Part shown: positions 10,494 to 20,123 of the stretch, piece by piece
How positions within the stretch are numbered: position 1 is the first letter of the stretch
Layout: the number at the start of each line of letters is the position of its first letter
DNA from: Daldinia sp. FL1419
Lineage: Eukaryota > Ascomycota > Sordariomycetes > Xylariales > Hypoxylaceae
Reading direction: 5' to 3'
Length of the DNA: 26,083 nt
NCBI GenBank assembly: GCA_025201765.1
Contig: MU623619.1
Coordinates: 1 to 26,083 of the forward strand
Made by a program: the position numbers and the translations under genes
Notes under the pieces: model-generated
Databases searched by the model: none
Seen by the model: the letters and a program-made list of their open reading frames with translations, nothing else
What the model was told of the DNA's origin: nothing

Positions 10494-12321
10494 ATGTCTC
10501 CTCGGGAGAAAGCCTCCGAGGCTTGGTCCGATGTTCGATCTGGAGCTCGAAGAGAACTCAAAGACTTGGATAATCCTCTCCTTCACCCTTTTCATTTTGT
10601 ATCCAAACTATTTCAGTTACAATTCCAATTCTTCTTTATTATATTCCAATGGTTCGCGGACAAGCTATTCTCTCCCACACCCCCGGGACCAAGCACACAC
10701 CTGGGGAGACCGAAGGTTGCTATCATCGGTGCTGGTATTACTGGAGTGACATCGGCGGCTCACTGCATCGGTCACGGCTTCGATGTTGTCATTTTTGAGA
10801 GCGGGGACAAGAACAGCCTAGGTGGTATCTGGAGTGTACGTGGTCTTGGCCGTCCATTTAGCTTTAGTATATCGAATATCCCTTTACTAACGTCGTCTCC
10901 TATTATAGAAAGTAAATAACACCTCGAGCTTGCAAATCCATTCGTTTATGTATAGATTTCATCCGTCGGTGAAATGGGAGCACGGGTATCCGGACCGACG
11001 CCAAATTGTCAGCCAGGTTAAACAGCTATGGGAACGCTATGGCCTGGATATGAGGACAAAGTTCAACACCCAAGTGGAAAAAGTATACAAAGATGAGAAG
11101 GGCCGTTGGATCATCAATAACCCCGCGAATGGTAGATTCGAAGGTGTTATAGCGGCCGTGGGAACATGCGGAGATCCCAAGATGCCTAGGATGGACGGCA
11201 TGGACAAATTTAAGAATCCTATTTACCACTCTAGCCAATTAACCGGGTACGTGCTGCGGCGAAGTTTAGCGAATGCTAGTGCTAATAGAAAATAGTGTCG
11301 ACGCAAAAGATAAATCGATGATCATTATTGGTGGCGGCGCGTCAGCGGTGGAGGCATTGGAGTACGCTTCTGTATGTTATTTTCTCACAAGAGTCTGAAC
11401 TTTTGGGACATTTGTTGCTAACACTGTATACCAAAGGATGAGGGAGCATCGAAGATATATATATTATCACGCAGTGATAAGTGGATTATTCCTCGTAACT
11501 GGCTCGTCGATATTTTGCTCTCTCTGAATATCTGGGGGCAAGAGACTATACTATCCGCTATTCCTGAGGCGCTGCTGAAGAAATTCTTCTACCGAGACCT
11601 GCAAGATCTAGCACCGGACGACAAGGGAATTTTCATGGATACGCCGATGGTTAATTCCGACGTCATGGACAAGCTTCGATCTGGTCAAGCTGAGTGGGTA
11701 CGATGTGATATCGAAGGCTTCACTGAGACTGGGGTCTTGGTGAATAAGAGAGATAAAGGAGTTCCGAAGGGAGGTCCCGGTCGACAGGTTAACATCGAAG
11801 GCGATATGGTAGTGATGGCGACTGGATATAAGAGACCATCGTTAAACTTCCTTCCGGACGATTGTTTTAGCGAACCATACGGCCCGCCCAATTGGTACCT
11901 TCAGACGTTCCCTCCGCAGCATCCTTCCATCTCAGCCATCAACTGCACCTATCTATCGGCCATTGGCACCGTTGGAAATTGGCATATCGGGATCTACACA
12001 CGGATTCTTCTTATGTTCCTTGTAGACCCCCTCACGCGCCCGTCTACATTCTGGATGAAACGCTGGATCGACATGACCAAGGTTCTGAAAGCCACGGCCC
12101 CAACTGGTGCTTTTGATTTCTTCACGTACCTTGAGCTACTATGGTGGTTCTTTTTCTGTGTGACCGTTAACCCCTTCCGATGGAAATGGGCGCTCTTTGT
12201 CTTTTTTGGTCTGGGATTTGCACTTCCCAAGCAAGTAGTGGCTGCTGAGGATCAAGTCCGAAATGGCATAGGGCTTACTGAGGCTGATGAGCGAGGTAGA
12301 GACGTCGGTAAAAGCTTTTAG
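10494..12321 (+). CDS. Class B flavin-dependent monooxygenase (FMO/BVMO-like)
   Basis: The exons are 10494-10835, 10909-11246, 11296-11371 and 11437-12321 (546 aa). Introns of 73, 49 and 65 bp rejoin in frame at GGIWS/KVNNTSS, LTG/VDAK and EYAS/DEGAS. It has an FAD Rossmann site, GAGITG at 79-84. A second NADPH-type Rossmann site, IIIGGGASA, lies at 236-244, and an ATGY motif at about 380-383. The family signature FxGxxxHxxxY/F reads F215-K-N-P-I-Y-H221-S-S-Q-L, so Gly is Asn and the last aromatic is Leu. Residues 37-58 are strongly hydrophobic and aromatic and a Trp/Phe-rich stretch sits near the C-terminus, which suggests membrane association. Such enzymes use NADPH and O2 to oxygenate N, S or ketone groups. 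The substrate cannot be inferred, and the neighbours show no biosynthetic cluster. Confidence 0.92.
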
Positions 12322-12792
12322 GAGAAAATCAACAATGCACATACTCTAACCAACCCGTCTCAGCGCGTTTTGACGGATACAGCCCTCTCTATTCACAAGG
12401 AACAACGCCGTGCCGTAAATTTCGCTCGACCTATGTGTACCAACGGTCCGCTGAGTCTAATCAGAGACCTTTTTAATGCTTGTATGGGATCCCTGTGGGT
12501 GATAATTATCGGCGATGCGCTATTCTGGTGTGGTTGAAAGGGTCCCAAACCCCTGCTGTATTATATATATAAAGGCGGAATCAATGGTCTCGGCTTGTAA
12601 GATAGCATATGTATATGAGGTTATATGGACTGCTATGGTTTTATGGAAAGGACGAGGCCTCTATCTATTTGAAGGCCTGAATTGCTGGTGACGCTTTGGT
12701 TGTAATTCTTCAGCAGTCGTTGGGTAGATTGTGGAATCAGCGTAGCCTTAACTACCTAGCTATGAATCGAGATGCAATTGTAACTTTGGCTT
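12322..12792. other. Convergent 3' spacer between monooxygenase and LCP5
   Basis: Holds the 3' ends of two converging genes. A TATATATATAAAG stretch occurs near 12561-12573. No open frame or RNA gene is recognised. Confidence 0.5.
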
Positions 12793-13935
12793 TTAACGCT
12801 TGCCTCGATCTCTGCGTCCTCCCTCCATAACCTTTAAGCGCTTATTGAAGCTATCGCCGATTTCTCGGGTCCCAATGCCATAACCGCTTCCGCGACCACC
12901 ATCTGTCGTCTCCCTAGTCCTCTTGCGGCTTTTCTCTAGTAGTGCCTTGGTGCTACTGCCACCATCTTTACGCCTAGTTAATCGCTCGATTCGGTCAACA
13001 CCCTCGCCAAGATCTCGCCAGTCTTCGCCACCGAAGTTCATCTTGTTGCTACGTCCCTCGATCTTATTGCGCTTGGTGCGATCCTTCTTGCTCTCCTTTG
13101 GCAAGCGCACATAATTGGATTCTTCGTATTCGCGCCTGCGGTTCTCTTCCTGCCGCTCGGAAGTAGTCTTCATCTTCCTACCGCCGGATACAATGGTTGT
13201 TCCAATACTTGGTTCTGCAATCGGCATGTGTGATAATTCGTTCGCGACATATTCGTCGACAGCAGCGGATTTCATAGGTCTGCGTTCGCCTCGCTCCCTT
13301 CGTTCGGCAGTAGGCATGACGGTTGGTGTGATCTTCGGCGGACGGTATGCACCAGTCTTGTCTTGTGTCGCTGTGACGGCGGCCATTCCCACGGGATTTG
13401 AGGGTGGTGCAAAATTATTAAAGCTAGGGCCAAACTGCTTAGCTGAGAGGCCGACCGTAGGTCGAGTATGGGCTTCGGTTTCGGAAGCATCTCCGTCGCT
13501 ATCTCCTTCACTCGAGTCCGATTCCGACGCTGATTCTTTGTCTTCAATGGCCTGGGAAGCAATGCGCTCGGCATCGTCAGCTGCGCGTAGTATCTTGTCG
13601 AGCTGGAATTGCAATTTCTCCTCGAGGGGCCGAACTCCCTTGTCAAGGTATAGTCGTAATTCAACCAGCTTCTTGACAACCGTATCTGAAAGATCAGATT
13701 CTTCCGACTCATCTAATCCCTGTGGGCCGGCCTCTTTCGCGTTCCTGATTTTAAGCAATATAAGGAAGACGAGGTTTTGTAGGTAAGAGAGGAGAAGCTC
13801 ATTTTTGACGTCGAGAAGGGATACTCCGTCTTTTGTTGGCTCGATGCCGGATATCTTGGGAGTGGCCTCGAATGCGGAAGTAAGAGAATTCGTTAGGGAG
13901 TCCAGCAGTGCTGGTAAGGAGGTCGGAACTGCCAT
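12793..13935 (-). CDS. LCP5: Sas10/Utp3-family rRNA-processing factor Lcp5 (neuroguidin)
   Basis: A single exon of 380 aa. Residues about 5-90 are helical (LLDSLTNSL, then LLDVKNELLLSYLQNLVFLI) and match the Sas10/Utp3/C1D domain. About 135-160 is an acidic Ser/Asp/Glu stretch. The middle has the conserved AYRPPKITPTVMP element seen in Lcp5/neuroguidin proteins, followed by basic segments (RRKDGG; KSRKRTRE) and a C-terminus ending in a Gly/Arg run typical of nucleolar proteins. The yeast orthologue Lcp5 belongs to the small-subunit processome for U3-dependent 18S rRNA maturation, so a nucleolar location is expected. It is divergent to the EMP70 gene across 866 bp. An AAAAAAATTATTTT stretch near 14036-14049 could be an RRPE-like ribosome-biogenesis promoter element, but this is weak. 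The family is clear; orthology to LCP5 is likely. Confidence 0.88.
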   Translation of the reverse strand: MAVPTSLPALLDSLTNSLTSAFEATPKISGIEPTKDGVSLLDVKNELLLSYLQNLVFLILLKIRNAKEAGPQGLDESEESDLSDTVVKKLVELRLYLDKGVRPLEEKLQFQLDKILRAADDAERIASQAIEDKESASESDSSEGDSDGDASETEAHTRPTVGLSAKQFGPSFNNFAPPSNPVGMAAVTATQDKTGAYRPPKITPTVMPTAERRERGERRPMKSAAVDEYVANELSHMPIAEPSIGTTIVSGGRKMKTTSERQEENRRREYEESNYVRLPKESKKDRTKRNKIEGRSNKMNFGGEDWRDLGEGVDRIERLTRRKDGGSSTKALLEKSRKRTRETTDGGRGSGYGIGTREIGDSFNKRLKVMEGGRRDRGKR

Positions 13936-14178
13936 ATTTATTGCCGAACCACGATTTTCCCCTTTTTTGTGAGGCTATTAACTTTCCTGAGGAAGGATAT
14001 GCGCAATTGAAAATAATTCAACCTTGAAGAGATAGAAAAAAATTATTTTCGGGTTAGAAGATAACGATAAGATATCCCTGCATGCTTATTTTAGCATGAA
14101 ACCCTGTAGGTACTTGCTTGCAGCGCAGCTAGCATTTAAGCAAGGGACGACAGCCCCCCTCTAGCCCCCTGTAACGTA

Positions 14179-14195
14179 GGTACCTTCTAGGTACC
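14179..14195. repeat. GGTACCT/AGGTACC inverted repeat, 3-nt centre
   Basis: The 7-bp arms GGTACCT and AGGTACC flank TCT. They are the same arms as the palindromes at 5207-5221 and 22053-22067, again in an intergenic region. Confidence 0.85.
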
Positions 14196-14625
14196 CGATG
14201 TATTGCGACTGCATATCCTGGGTAAGGATGACTAAGGCTTTTAGCAGTTTCTTGGGGACAGCTGTCTCAGGCGAGAGTACCCACTTCAAAATAATATGTA
14301 GAAGCTCCTAGGTTAGGTTAGGTTAAACTTTGATGAATCAGTTAAGAGAACATCATAAATAAATACCTATTTCGAGCCGACGGTGTTTAGGTAAACCAAC
14401 ATATCGAAACAATCTGTTGGAACTTTACGCTTCGAGACGCGCGCTCTCAAACGTCATTAGCCGTTATCGAATAGCTACTCCGTCAATTTTAAATTGCTGT
14501 GAAATAATTTGGTCAGCTTTGTATTTGTTTTCTAAGATATTACAGCATCGAGCCTTTGTGCTCCGTGATTGGTTTTTTGAATCCTTCTCTTGCGGCGGCT
14601 CAGTGCTACGTAAGTACCTGATAAC

Positions 14626-14662
14626 TTTTTTTTATCTTTTTCTTTTTCTTTTTTTTTTTTCC
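14626..14662 (+). promoter_or_regulatory. CT-rich tract upstream of the EMP70 gene
   Basis: A run of T with interspersed C on the sense strand ends about 140 bases before the start codon. Pyrimidine tracts in this position are common near transcription starts of strongly expressed fungal genes. Assignment is by position and composition only. Confidence 0.4.
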
Positions 14663-14801
14663 AATTTCCAAATTCCTTTTCATCCCATTATTTGTTACCT
14701 CTTGCTCCCTCGTTTCACCCTCGGGGTCTCTTCGAACAACCCTATTACAACTTCGGCCATAAGTTAACTCTAAGCGAAGCTCGATGTCATAAACCTCAAC
14801 C

Positions 14802-16802
14802 ATGAAGACGAAAACTCTCGCGCCGTCGTGGGCGTTGTACTCCGTGTTGCTCGCCGTTCCTCAACTTGCGACTGCTTTCTATCTCCCCGGTGTCGCGCCT
14901 AAGTCATATAAACATGGCGAAAAAGTCCCGCTTTACGTGAATAGCATCAAGCCGGTCGCCGGTCAAGATGCGCTTCTACACTCCGTCATGTCTTACGATT
15001 ATTATAATGAGATGTTCCAGTTCTGTCAACCCGAAGGTGGTCCGTCGTACGTGTCCGAAAGCCTCGGAAGCATCTTGTTTGGCGATCGAATAATGACTTC
15101 ACCCTTTGATCTTAGCATGCAGAAGAACGAGACGTGCAAAAAGCTATGCACTTCAAAATACGATACGGCTGCTGCAAACTTCGTCAATAAGCGTATAATG
15201 CAGGGCTACGCTTTGAACTGGCTCGTGGATGGATTGCCGGCAGGGCAGCATCTCCTCGACGATCTTACCGGAACCACGTTTTATAGCCCAGGTTTTGCTA
15301 TGGGTTCCGTCTCTACAACTGATCCTGAAGGTCCGACCTTTTTTAATAATCATTACGACATCGTTGTTGAATATCACAAGGTTAACGGGAAAGAGGATCA
15401 GCTGAGAGTAGTGGGTGTAATCGTTCAGCCTGCATCCAAGGCATACAAGGGAGACAATCTAGAATGCAATGACAACCAGACGCCACCGGTAGTCCTTCTC
15501 GAAAACGATGGTGCTCAAACCGAAGTCACATTTACTTATAGCGTATACTGGACCGAGTCGCCAACCGCCTGGGCTACGCGATGGGATAAGTATCTACATG
15601 TCTTCGACCCCAAGATTCATTGGTTTTCCCTCGTCAACTCCGCCGTTGTCGTTATATTCTTAACTGTCACGGTTGCTTCTGTCCTCTTCAGAGCTTTGAA
15701 AAAGGATATTGCGAGGTACAACAGATTGGATCAGATCAATTTGGAGGATTTCTCGGGTGCGACGGATCTCGAGGATGGTGTCCAGGAGGACTCCGGCTGG
15801 AAGTTAGTCCATGGCGACGTTTTCAGAACCCCGGCGCATCCTCTGCTTCTCTCCATCTTCCTCGGTAACGGCGCCCAGTTGTTCGTTATGACCGGCTTCA
15901 CTATTTGCTTCGCCTTGTTGGGTTTCCTATCGCCATCGAACCGTGGCTCCCTTGGAACTATCATGATTATCCTATACACGCTCCTTAGCTTCGTCGGCGG
16001 CTACGTCTCTGCGAGGGTCTACAAATCCATGAACGGCGAGAAGTGGAAGCTGAATATCGGTCTGACTCCCCTCTTAGTTCCTGGTATTGTATTCACGACG
16101 TTCTTCTTCCTCAACCTATTCTTATGGGCCAATAACGCCGCAGGCGCGGTCCCTTTCACGACTATGTTGGTCATTATCGGTATTTGGTTCATCATCTCTA
16201 TACCCCTTTCGGTCTCTGGCTCATGGCTTGGATTCCGCGCGGCGGCTTTTGAACCCCCTGTGCGAACCAACCAGATCCCACGACAGATCCCGCCCGCTAC
16301 GACTTACTTGAAGCCGATCCCCAGTATGCTCCTAGTTGGTATCCTTCCATTCGGCGCCATCTTTGTCGAGTTATACTTCATTATGAGTTCGATCTGGTTT
16401 AGCAAGATTTACTATATGTTTGGCTTCCTCTTTCTCTGCTACGGTCTCATGATCATCACATGCGCTGCGGTCACCGTTCTGATGGTATACTTCTTACTGT
16501 GCGCCGAGAATTACCATTGGCAGTGGCGATCCTTCCTGGCTGCAGGTATGAGCGCGGGCTATATCTTCGCTAACGCCCTGATATATCTAATCAGCAAGTT
16601 GTCTCTGGGCGGCTTATCCGGTACGGTCCTTTATATCGGATACAGCGCCCTACTTTCCTTCCTTTTCTTTATTTTAACAGGTATGTATTCCCATTGCGAA
16701 TAACCCTGTCCACTATACTGATATCGTAATTTAGGGTCCATTGGGTTCTTTTCGAGTTGGTGGTTTGTCAACAAGATTTACCGCTCTATCAAGATCGACT
16801 AA
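14802..16802 (+). CDS. EMP70: EMP70/TM9SF-family nonaspanin (endosome/Golgi membrane)
   Basis: The exons are 14802-16680 and 16735-16802; a 54-bp GTATGT...TTTAG intron near the end splits the last membrane segment. The product is 648 aa. A signal peptide (about 1-25, ending QLATA) precedes FYLPGVAPKSY, the usual mature start of TM9 proteins. A luminal domain (about 26-272) is followed by nine predicted membrane segments beginning near 274. The loop VHGDVFRTP (337-344) is diagnostic of the family. The end KIYRSIKID has the KxD/E-type tail that binds COPI and keeps the yeast and mammalian proteins in Golgi/endosomes. Nonaspanins help sort membrane proteins with glycine-rich membrane segments and affect copper handling and adhesion in yeast. 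Without the second exon the protein would end at an unrelated GMYSHCE. The exact paralogue (TMN1/2/3) is not certain. Confidence 0.94.
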
Positions 16803-17583
16803 ATAGCACGGACCACGGGGGGCGGAGGGAATAGGGGTCGCTGACGACAACGATCCAAGGTAATTGAAGCATCTGTACTATATGAAATGTACGACCAACA
16901 TATTTTTTTCCGCGCGTCGTCTTCGCAGTCCACTTTCACGAGGTAGGATGGAATTTAACGAGTTGCATAAATGTGGCCTGTGAGTTCCGAAGGGCCAGGC
17001 GTTTTGGGAGGCGTTCTTCCAGGTTCAGAAGAGGCTCGCACGGAACCTGTAGAATAGAACGAAGCTTGTCTAGTCTCGTTCCGGCTGGGCAGATAGGCGC
17101 AGACGAAACATGGTAACCATTCAAGGTATCTGGGTACGCATTAGAAAATTATGAACAAAATCCTTCCTACGCGATTTATCTAGCTCCATGTTTCCAATGT
17201 GATGCAAGCTTCCATAAAACTTCCCCCCTAAAAATATGCGTCTAAGTAATTTGGGATTAAAGTGACGAATTTAAGCACGCTATAAGAAATCATGTTCTAT
17301 CAATGTCAAAGCTTTTATCGACAACAAATATCCAAAGCAAAGCTTCTAGGGAGCACGAATAGCTCCACGACTAGTAATTACAACCTTAATTTAAGGTATC
17401 AGTGACAGCTAACCACAAAATTCCCTAGTAGAGGGTAGGTAGAAAATCGTCATGTGAATATATAATAGTTCATACTATTCAGATATAGCCTGAGAAGCTA
17501 TGTGCGTACTGCGTTAACGCTAGGCTCTCATGCTTTATAACGCTATCCTGATGCACTTCATCAACGGCTTCTTAGCAAGTAGT
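16803..17583. other. Convergent 3' spacer between EMP70 and MED4 genes
   Basis: 781 bases between two stop codons. The minus-strand frame 16936-17124 (62 aa) has no recognisable features. No RNA gene was recognised. Confidence 0.5.
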
Positions 17584-18669
17584 TCACTCCTCGTCATCCT
17601 CATCATCGTCAGCCATAAACTGGAACTGCTTCTTCTCCCCAACTGGCGACGACTGGACCGGACCCGGACCTCCCGTGACACTCGCCCTCCGCCACGCCTC
17701 TCTCTGTTCTCTCTCGCGCTCGGCCCGCAAGCGCGCCTGCTCTTCTCTGACCCTTCGTTCCCTCTCCTCGCGCTCTTGTCTCTCGCGCTCTTCTGCCGCT
17801 TGCTGCTCTTCCTTTTCGCGCTCCTTACGCGCTTTCTCTTCTACGGGATCGTAGTTTTCTGGGTTAACGCCTTTCTCCGAGAGGAAGGCCAGCGTGACTA
17901 GTGCTCCTTTGCGCACCGACTCTTCGCTTGGCCATGGCACGAATTCGACGTCGCTAAACGGGTTTAACTTCCATGGTAATTCCTCTTGAGCGGTTACCGC
18001 GTCGCCACTACCCGCGGCGGGGAGCTGTTGGGATTGCGACGCGGTGTCTTGTTGCACTCCGTTCGTATTGGCGGGTGTCGCGGCTCCGGTCAGGGCGCCA
18101 TTCGGTGTTCCACCAGCCGGCGTCGTGGCCGCCGTCTCCGTTCCTGGCCCCCCGCTGTTTTCGGTTTTTGGCTCAGTTGAGATGCCATTCACAGCACCGG
18201 CGGGGGGAATAGTAGTCTTGCTAATCCGGCCGGCGTAGGCGAGTAGCTCGTCATAATCGATATCGTAGCTAGGACGGTCGGATGGGAACACGGTGGCAGG
18301 GGCATTGACAAGTTCCTTCCGCGTATTGGCTAGTAGGCGCAGTGTGTCTTTGATCTGAGTGTCAAAGCTAGTTGTTGCAGCTCGTAGGTCCTGAATCCTT
18401 CGATAGTTAGATTGGTGAGTTTGTACTAGGTAAGCAAACGAATCAGTTTCCAGAAATAAATCTCTCGTCCAGGACAATGATTGAGGGAAGTATCGAAGAA
18501 TAGAGAGAGATAAGAGCATACAGTCTTGGAGGCCCTTGTTCAACTCGACGTCGGCAAATCCCAGTTCGTTAACTTGAGCTACGGAGGGATGATACTTGGC
18601 AATCGAATCTACCAGAGTACCTAACGCCTTTTCGACGCGATCGAAGCAGACGTCTAGCTGCTTGTCCAT
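17584..18669 (-). CDS. MED4: Mediator complex subunit 4
   Basis: A single exon of 361 aa. The N-terminus MDKQLDVCFDRVEKAL and the following helical region (about 1-115) match fungal Med4. The motif DYDELLAYAGRISKTTIPP (about 138-156) and the later PWPSEESVRKGAL block (about 246-258) are the two strongest Med4 marks. Between them lies a Gly/Thr/Ala/Gln-rich disordered linker (about 157-230). The C-terminus is a long charged Glu/Arg coiled coil (about 280-325) ending in an acidic tail (DDDEDDEE). Med4 sits in the Mediator middle module at the hook and links activators to RNA polymerase II, so it is nuclear. It is divergent to QCR10 across 456 bp. The charged coiled-coil extension is longer than in the animal protein but is usual in filamentous fungi as far as I recall. 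Confidence 0.9.
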   Translation of the reverse strand: MDKQLDVCFDRVEKALGTLVDSIAKYHPSVAQVNELGFADVELNKGLQDCMLLSLSILRYFPQSLSWTRDLFLETDSFAYLVQTHQSNYRRIQDLRAATTSFDTQIKDTLRLLANTRKELVNAPATVFPSDRPSYDIDYDELLAYAGRISKTTIPPAGAVNGISTEPKTENSGGPGTETAATTPAGGTPNGALTGAATPANTNGVQQDTASQSQQLPAAGSGDAVTAQEELPWKLNPFSDVEFVPWPSEESVRKGALVTLAFLSEKGVNPENYDPVEEKARKEREKEEQQAAEERERQEREERERRVREEQARLRAEREREQREAWRRASVTGGPGPVQSSPVGEKKQFQFMADDDEDDEE

Positions 18670-19125
18670 TTTGCGGGTAAGTAATAGACTATATCATGGC
18701 CGGGACAATGTGAGAAGAAATGATGAATGTTTGAAAGTTTCATCGAACGTTGCGATTGGAGAGAGCTAACCTTGAAAGTACCAAGTACCTTGTAAGCTCC
18801 ACCCAACCTCCATAATACCTACCTTAGGTACTTACACTGGTTAGTACCTATGTAAACCTTGATCAGTGCAGGTACGTACCCTGTATTAGATGCAGGCCCG
18901 TTCAAATATAAAATGGGGCTTAAAGATCCTGTGGCGGATGTTATAAATGTGGCTTGTAGGACTGCCAACCGGAATGCTCCGAAATGTCAGCCGAAGAATG
19001 TCGCGCAGCTTCCATCGAAAACCGGAAATCCAAAGTTGAAGCTGTCACCAAAAATCTCTACATACCCAAGACGTTTGCTAGCCATTGAGTCTTCCCGACG
19101 CTATACTCTTCGACTATAAGTCAAG
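18670..19125. other. Divergent promoter spacer between MED4 and QCR10
   Basis: Upstream regions of both genes. GTACCTA-like half sites cluster at about 18778-18852 (AAGTACCTT, ATACCTACC, TTAGGTACTT, AGTACCTAT). The open frame 18859-19119 lies where the QCR10 promoter must be and matches nothing. Confidence 0.5.
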
Positions 19126-19839
19126 ATGGTATTCCAGGTATGGCGTATATCATTCCCGACATATTCAACACCAAATTATTTATACACCGTCACCCTCCAA
19201 GCTCCCCCAGGAAATTTTGCGAGGGCATCTGCTAACTTTATGCCGCTGTAGACTCCCATCCGACGGGCATACCCCTCCTACAAGAGCCCCTACGGACCCA
19301 AGTGAGTGTGCTCCGATTATTCGTTCGCCGAATTCGTGGTTTTCGACTTGGATGTGGTATTCATGGCGTGAACTACGTTGGTGTTGGAAATCGCATAGAG
19401 GATTGGAATGGTCAGGACATTGGCTAACGATGGACGAACGAAAGGTACCACTACCAACCGAACGTTGCCGGATGGACATTTAAGCAGCTCGGCAGCCTGT
19501 AAGCAAACCCGATTACCTTTACTCCTAATCGATCCATGCAGTCCCAGCCCAAACAGTGCCCACGTTATTTGGGAAAGCTCGGGCAATGCTTGTCGACCGC
19601 AGTGTGCTAATTCACCAACATGTAGCGGATTCAAGGCCGGCGCTTTCGGTGGTGTTGCTCTATTCGCCGTCATCTACTACGCCTCCGGTATCCCCAGAGT
19701 AAGGAAAGACATCCTACAAAAGATCCCCTTCATTGGCGGCTACTTCATTAAGGAGGTCCCCGCTTCGGACAACGTGAGTTACCATCAAAATGCTCTCCCA
19801 AACCAGACATTGCTGATTTGTTACGCGTAGCCCTTCTAA
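19126..19839 (+). CDS. QCR10: Ubiquinol-cytochrome c reductase subunit 10 (complex III)
   Basis: Five exons: 19126-19137, 19252-19301, 19445-19498, 19626-19773 and 19831-19839, giving 90 aa. The first exon codes only MVFQ and the last only PF plus stop. Each junction restores the frame (phases 0, 2, 2, 0), and CTAAC/CTAAT branch sites are visible in the first three introns. The protein reads TPIRRAYPSYKSPYGPK, then YQPNVAGWTFKQLG, a Gly/Ala/Val membrane helix (about 44-61, GGVALFAVIYYASG) and IPRVRKDILQKIPFIGGYF, ending EVPASDNPF. This is the usual form of fungal Qcr10, a single-pass inner-membrane subunit near the Rieske protein that stabilises the cytochrome bc1 complex. The first three introns (114, 143, 127 bp) are clearly longer than most others here (49-87 bp). 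The first donor, GTATGG, is the weakest part of the model. Confidence 0.88.
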
Positions 19840-20123
19840 GCTTGGATCGTGTCGGTGATTTTTACTAGAGGAAGGCAGGGAGGCGCAAAACTGACATAGA
19901 GTGCATACTGCGAACTTCTGTACAAAATAGCATCCAAATAGATCTCTTATTGAGTCCTAAGACATCCCAACATTACCTTTTTTGTATTTGGCACAGTTCT
20001 ATTTCGCGCCGTGCCCACCATTGGCCGAATTCGTCTAATTGTATATCTAAAATTCGCGGTGGTGGTACAATAGTTTTCTTTAAAAAAAAAAACAAGCCCT
20101 CCGCCACTCCCTCTTTCCCATAT

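Larger units (their letters stand above)
13936..14801. other. Divergent promoter spacer between LCP5 and EMP70 genes
   Basis: Contains the upstream regions of both genes, a GGTACC inverted repeat (14179-14195), a GGTTA triplication (about 14311-14325) and a CT-rich tract before the EMP70 start. The plus-strand frame 14417-14767 runs through the CT tract and looks spurious. Confidence 0.55.

Noticed and set aside
13115..13786. 223-aa plus-strand frame opposite LCP5
   Set aside because: Antisense shadow of the LCP5 coding region; Ser-rich with no family features.
14310..14326. Telomere-like GGTTA triplication
   Set aside because: Only three copies, sequence TTAGG rather than the fungal TTAGGG, and it lies between two housekeeping genes, so it is not a telomere.
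18859..19119. 86-aa frame upstream of QCR10
   Set aside because: It occupies the QCR10 promoter, has no family match and shows no linkage to neighbouring exons.
19302..19625. Possible intronic snoRNA in the long QCR10 introns
   Set aside because: No paired C box (RTGATGA) and D box (CTGA) with terminal stem could be found in introns 2 or 3.
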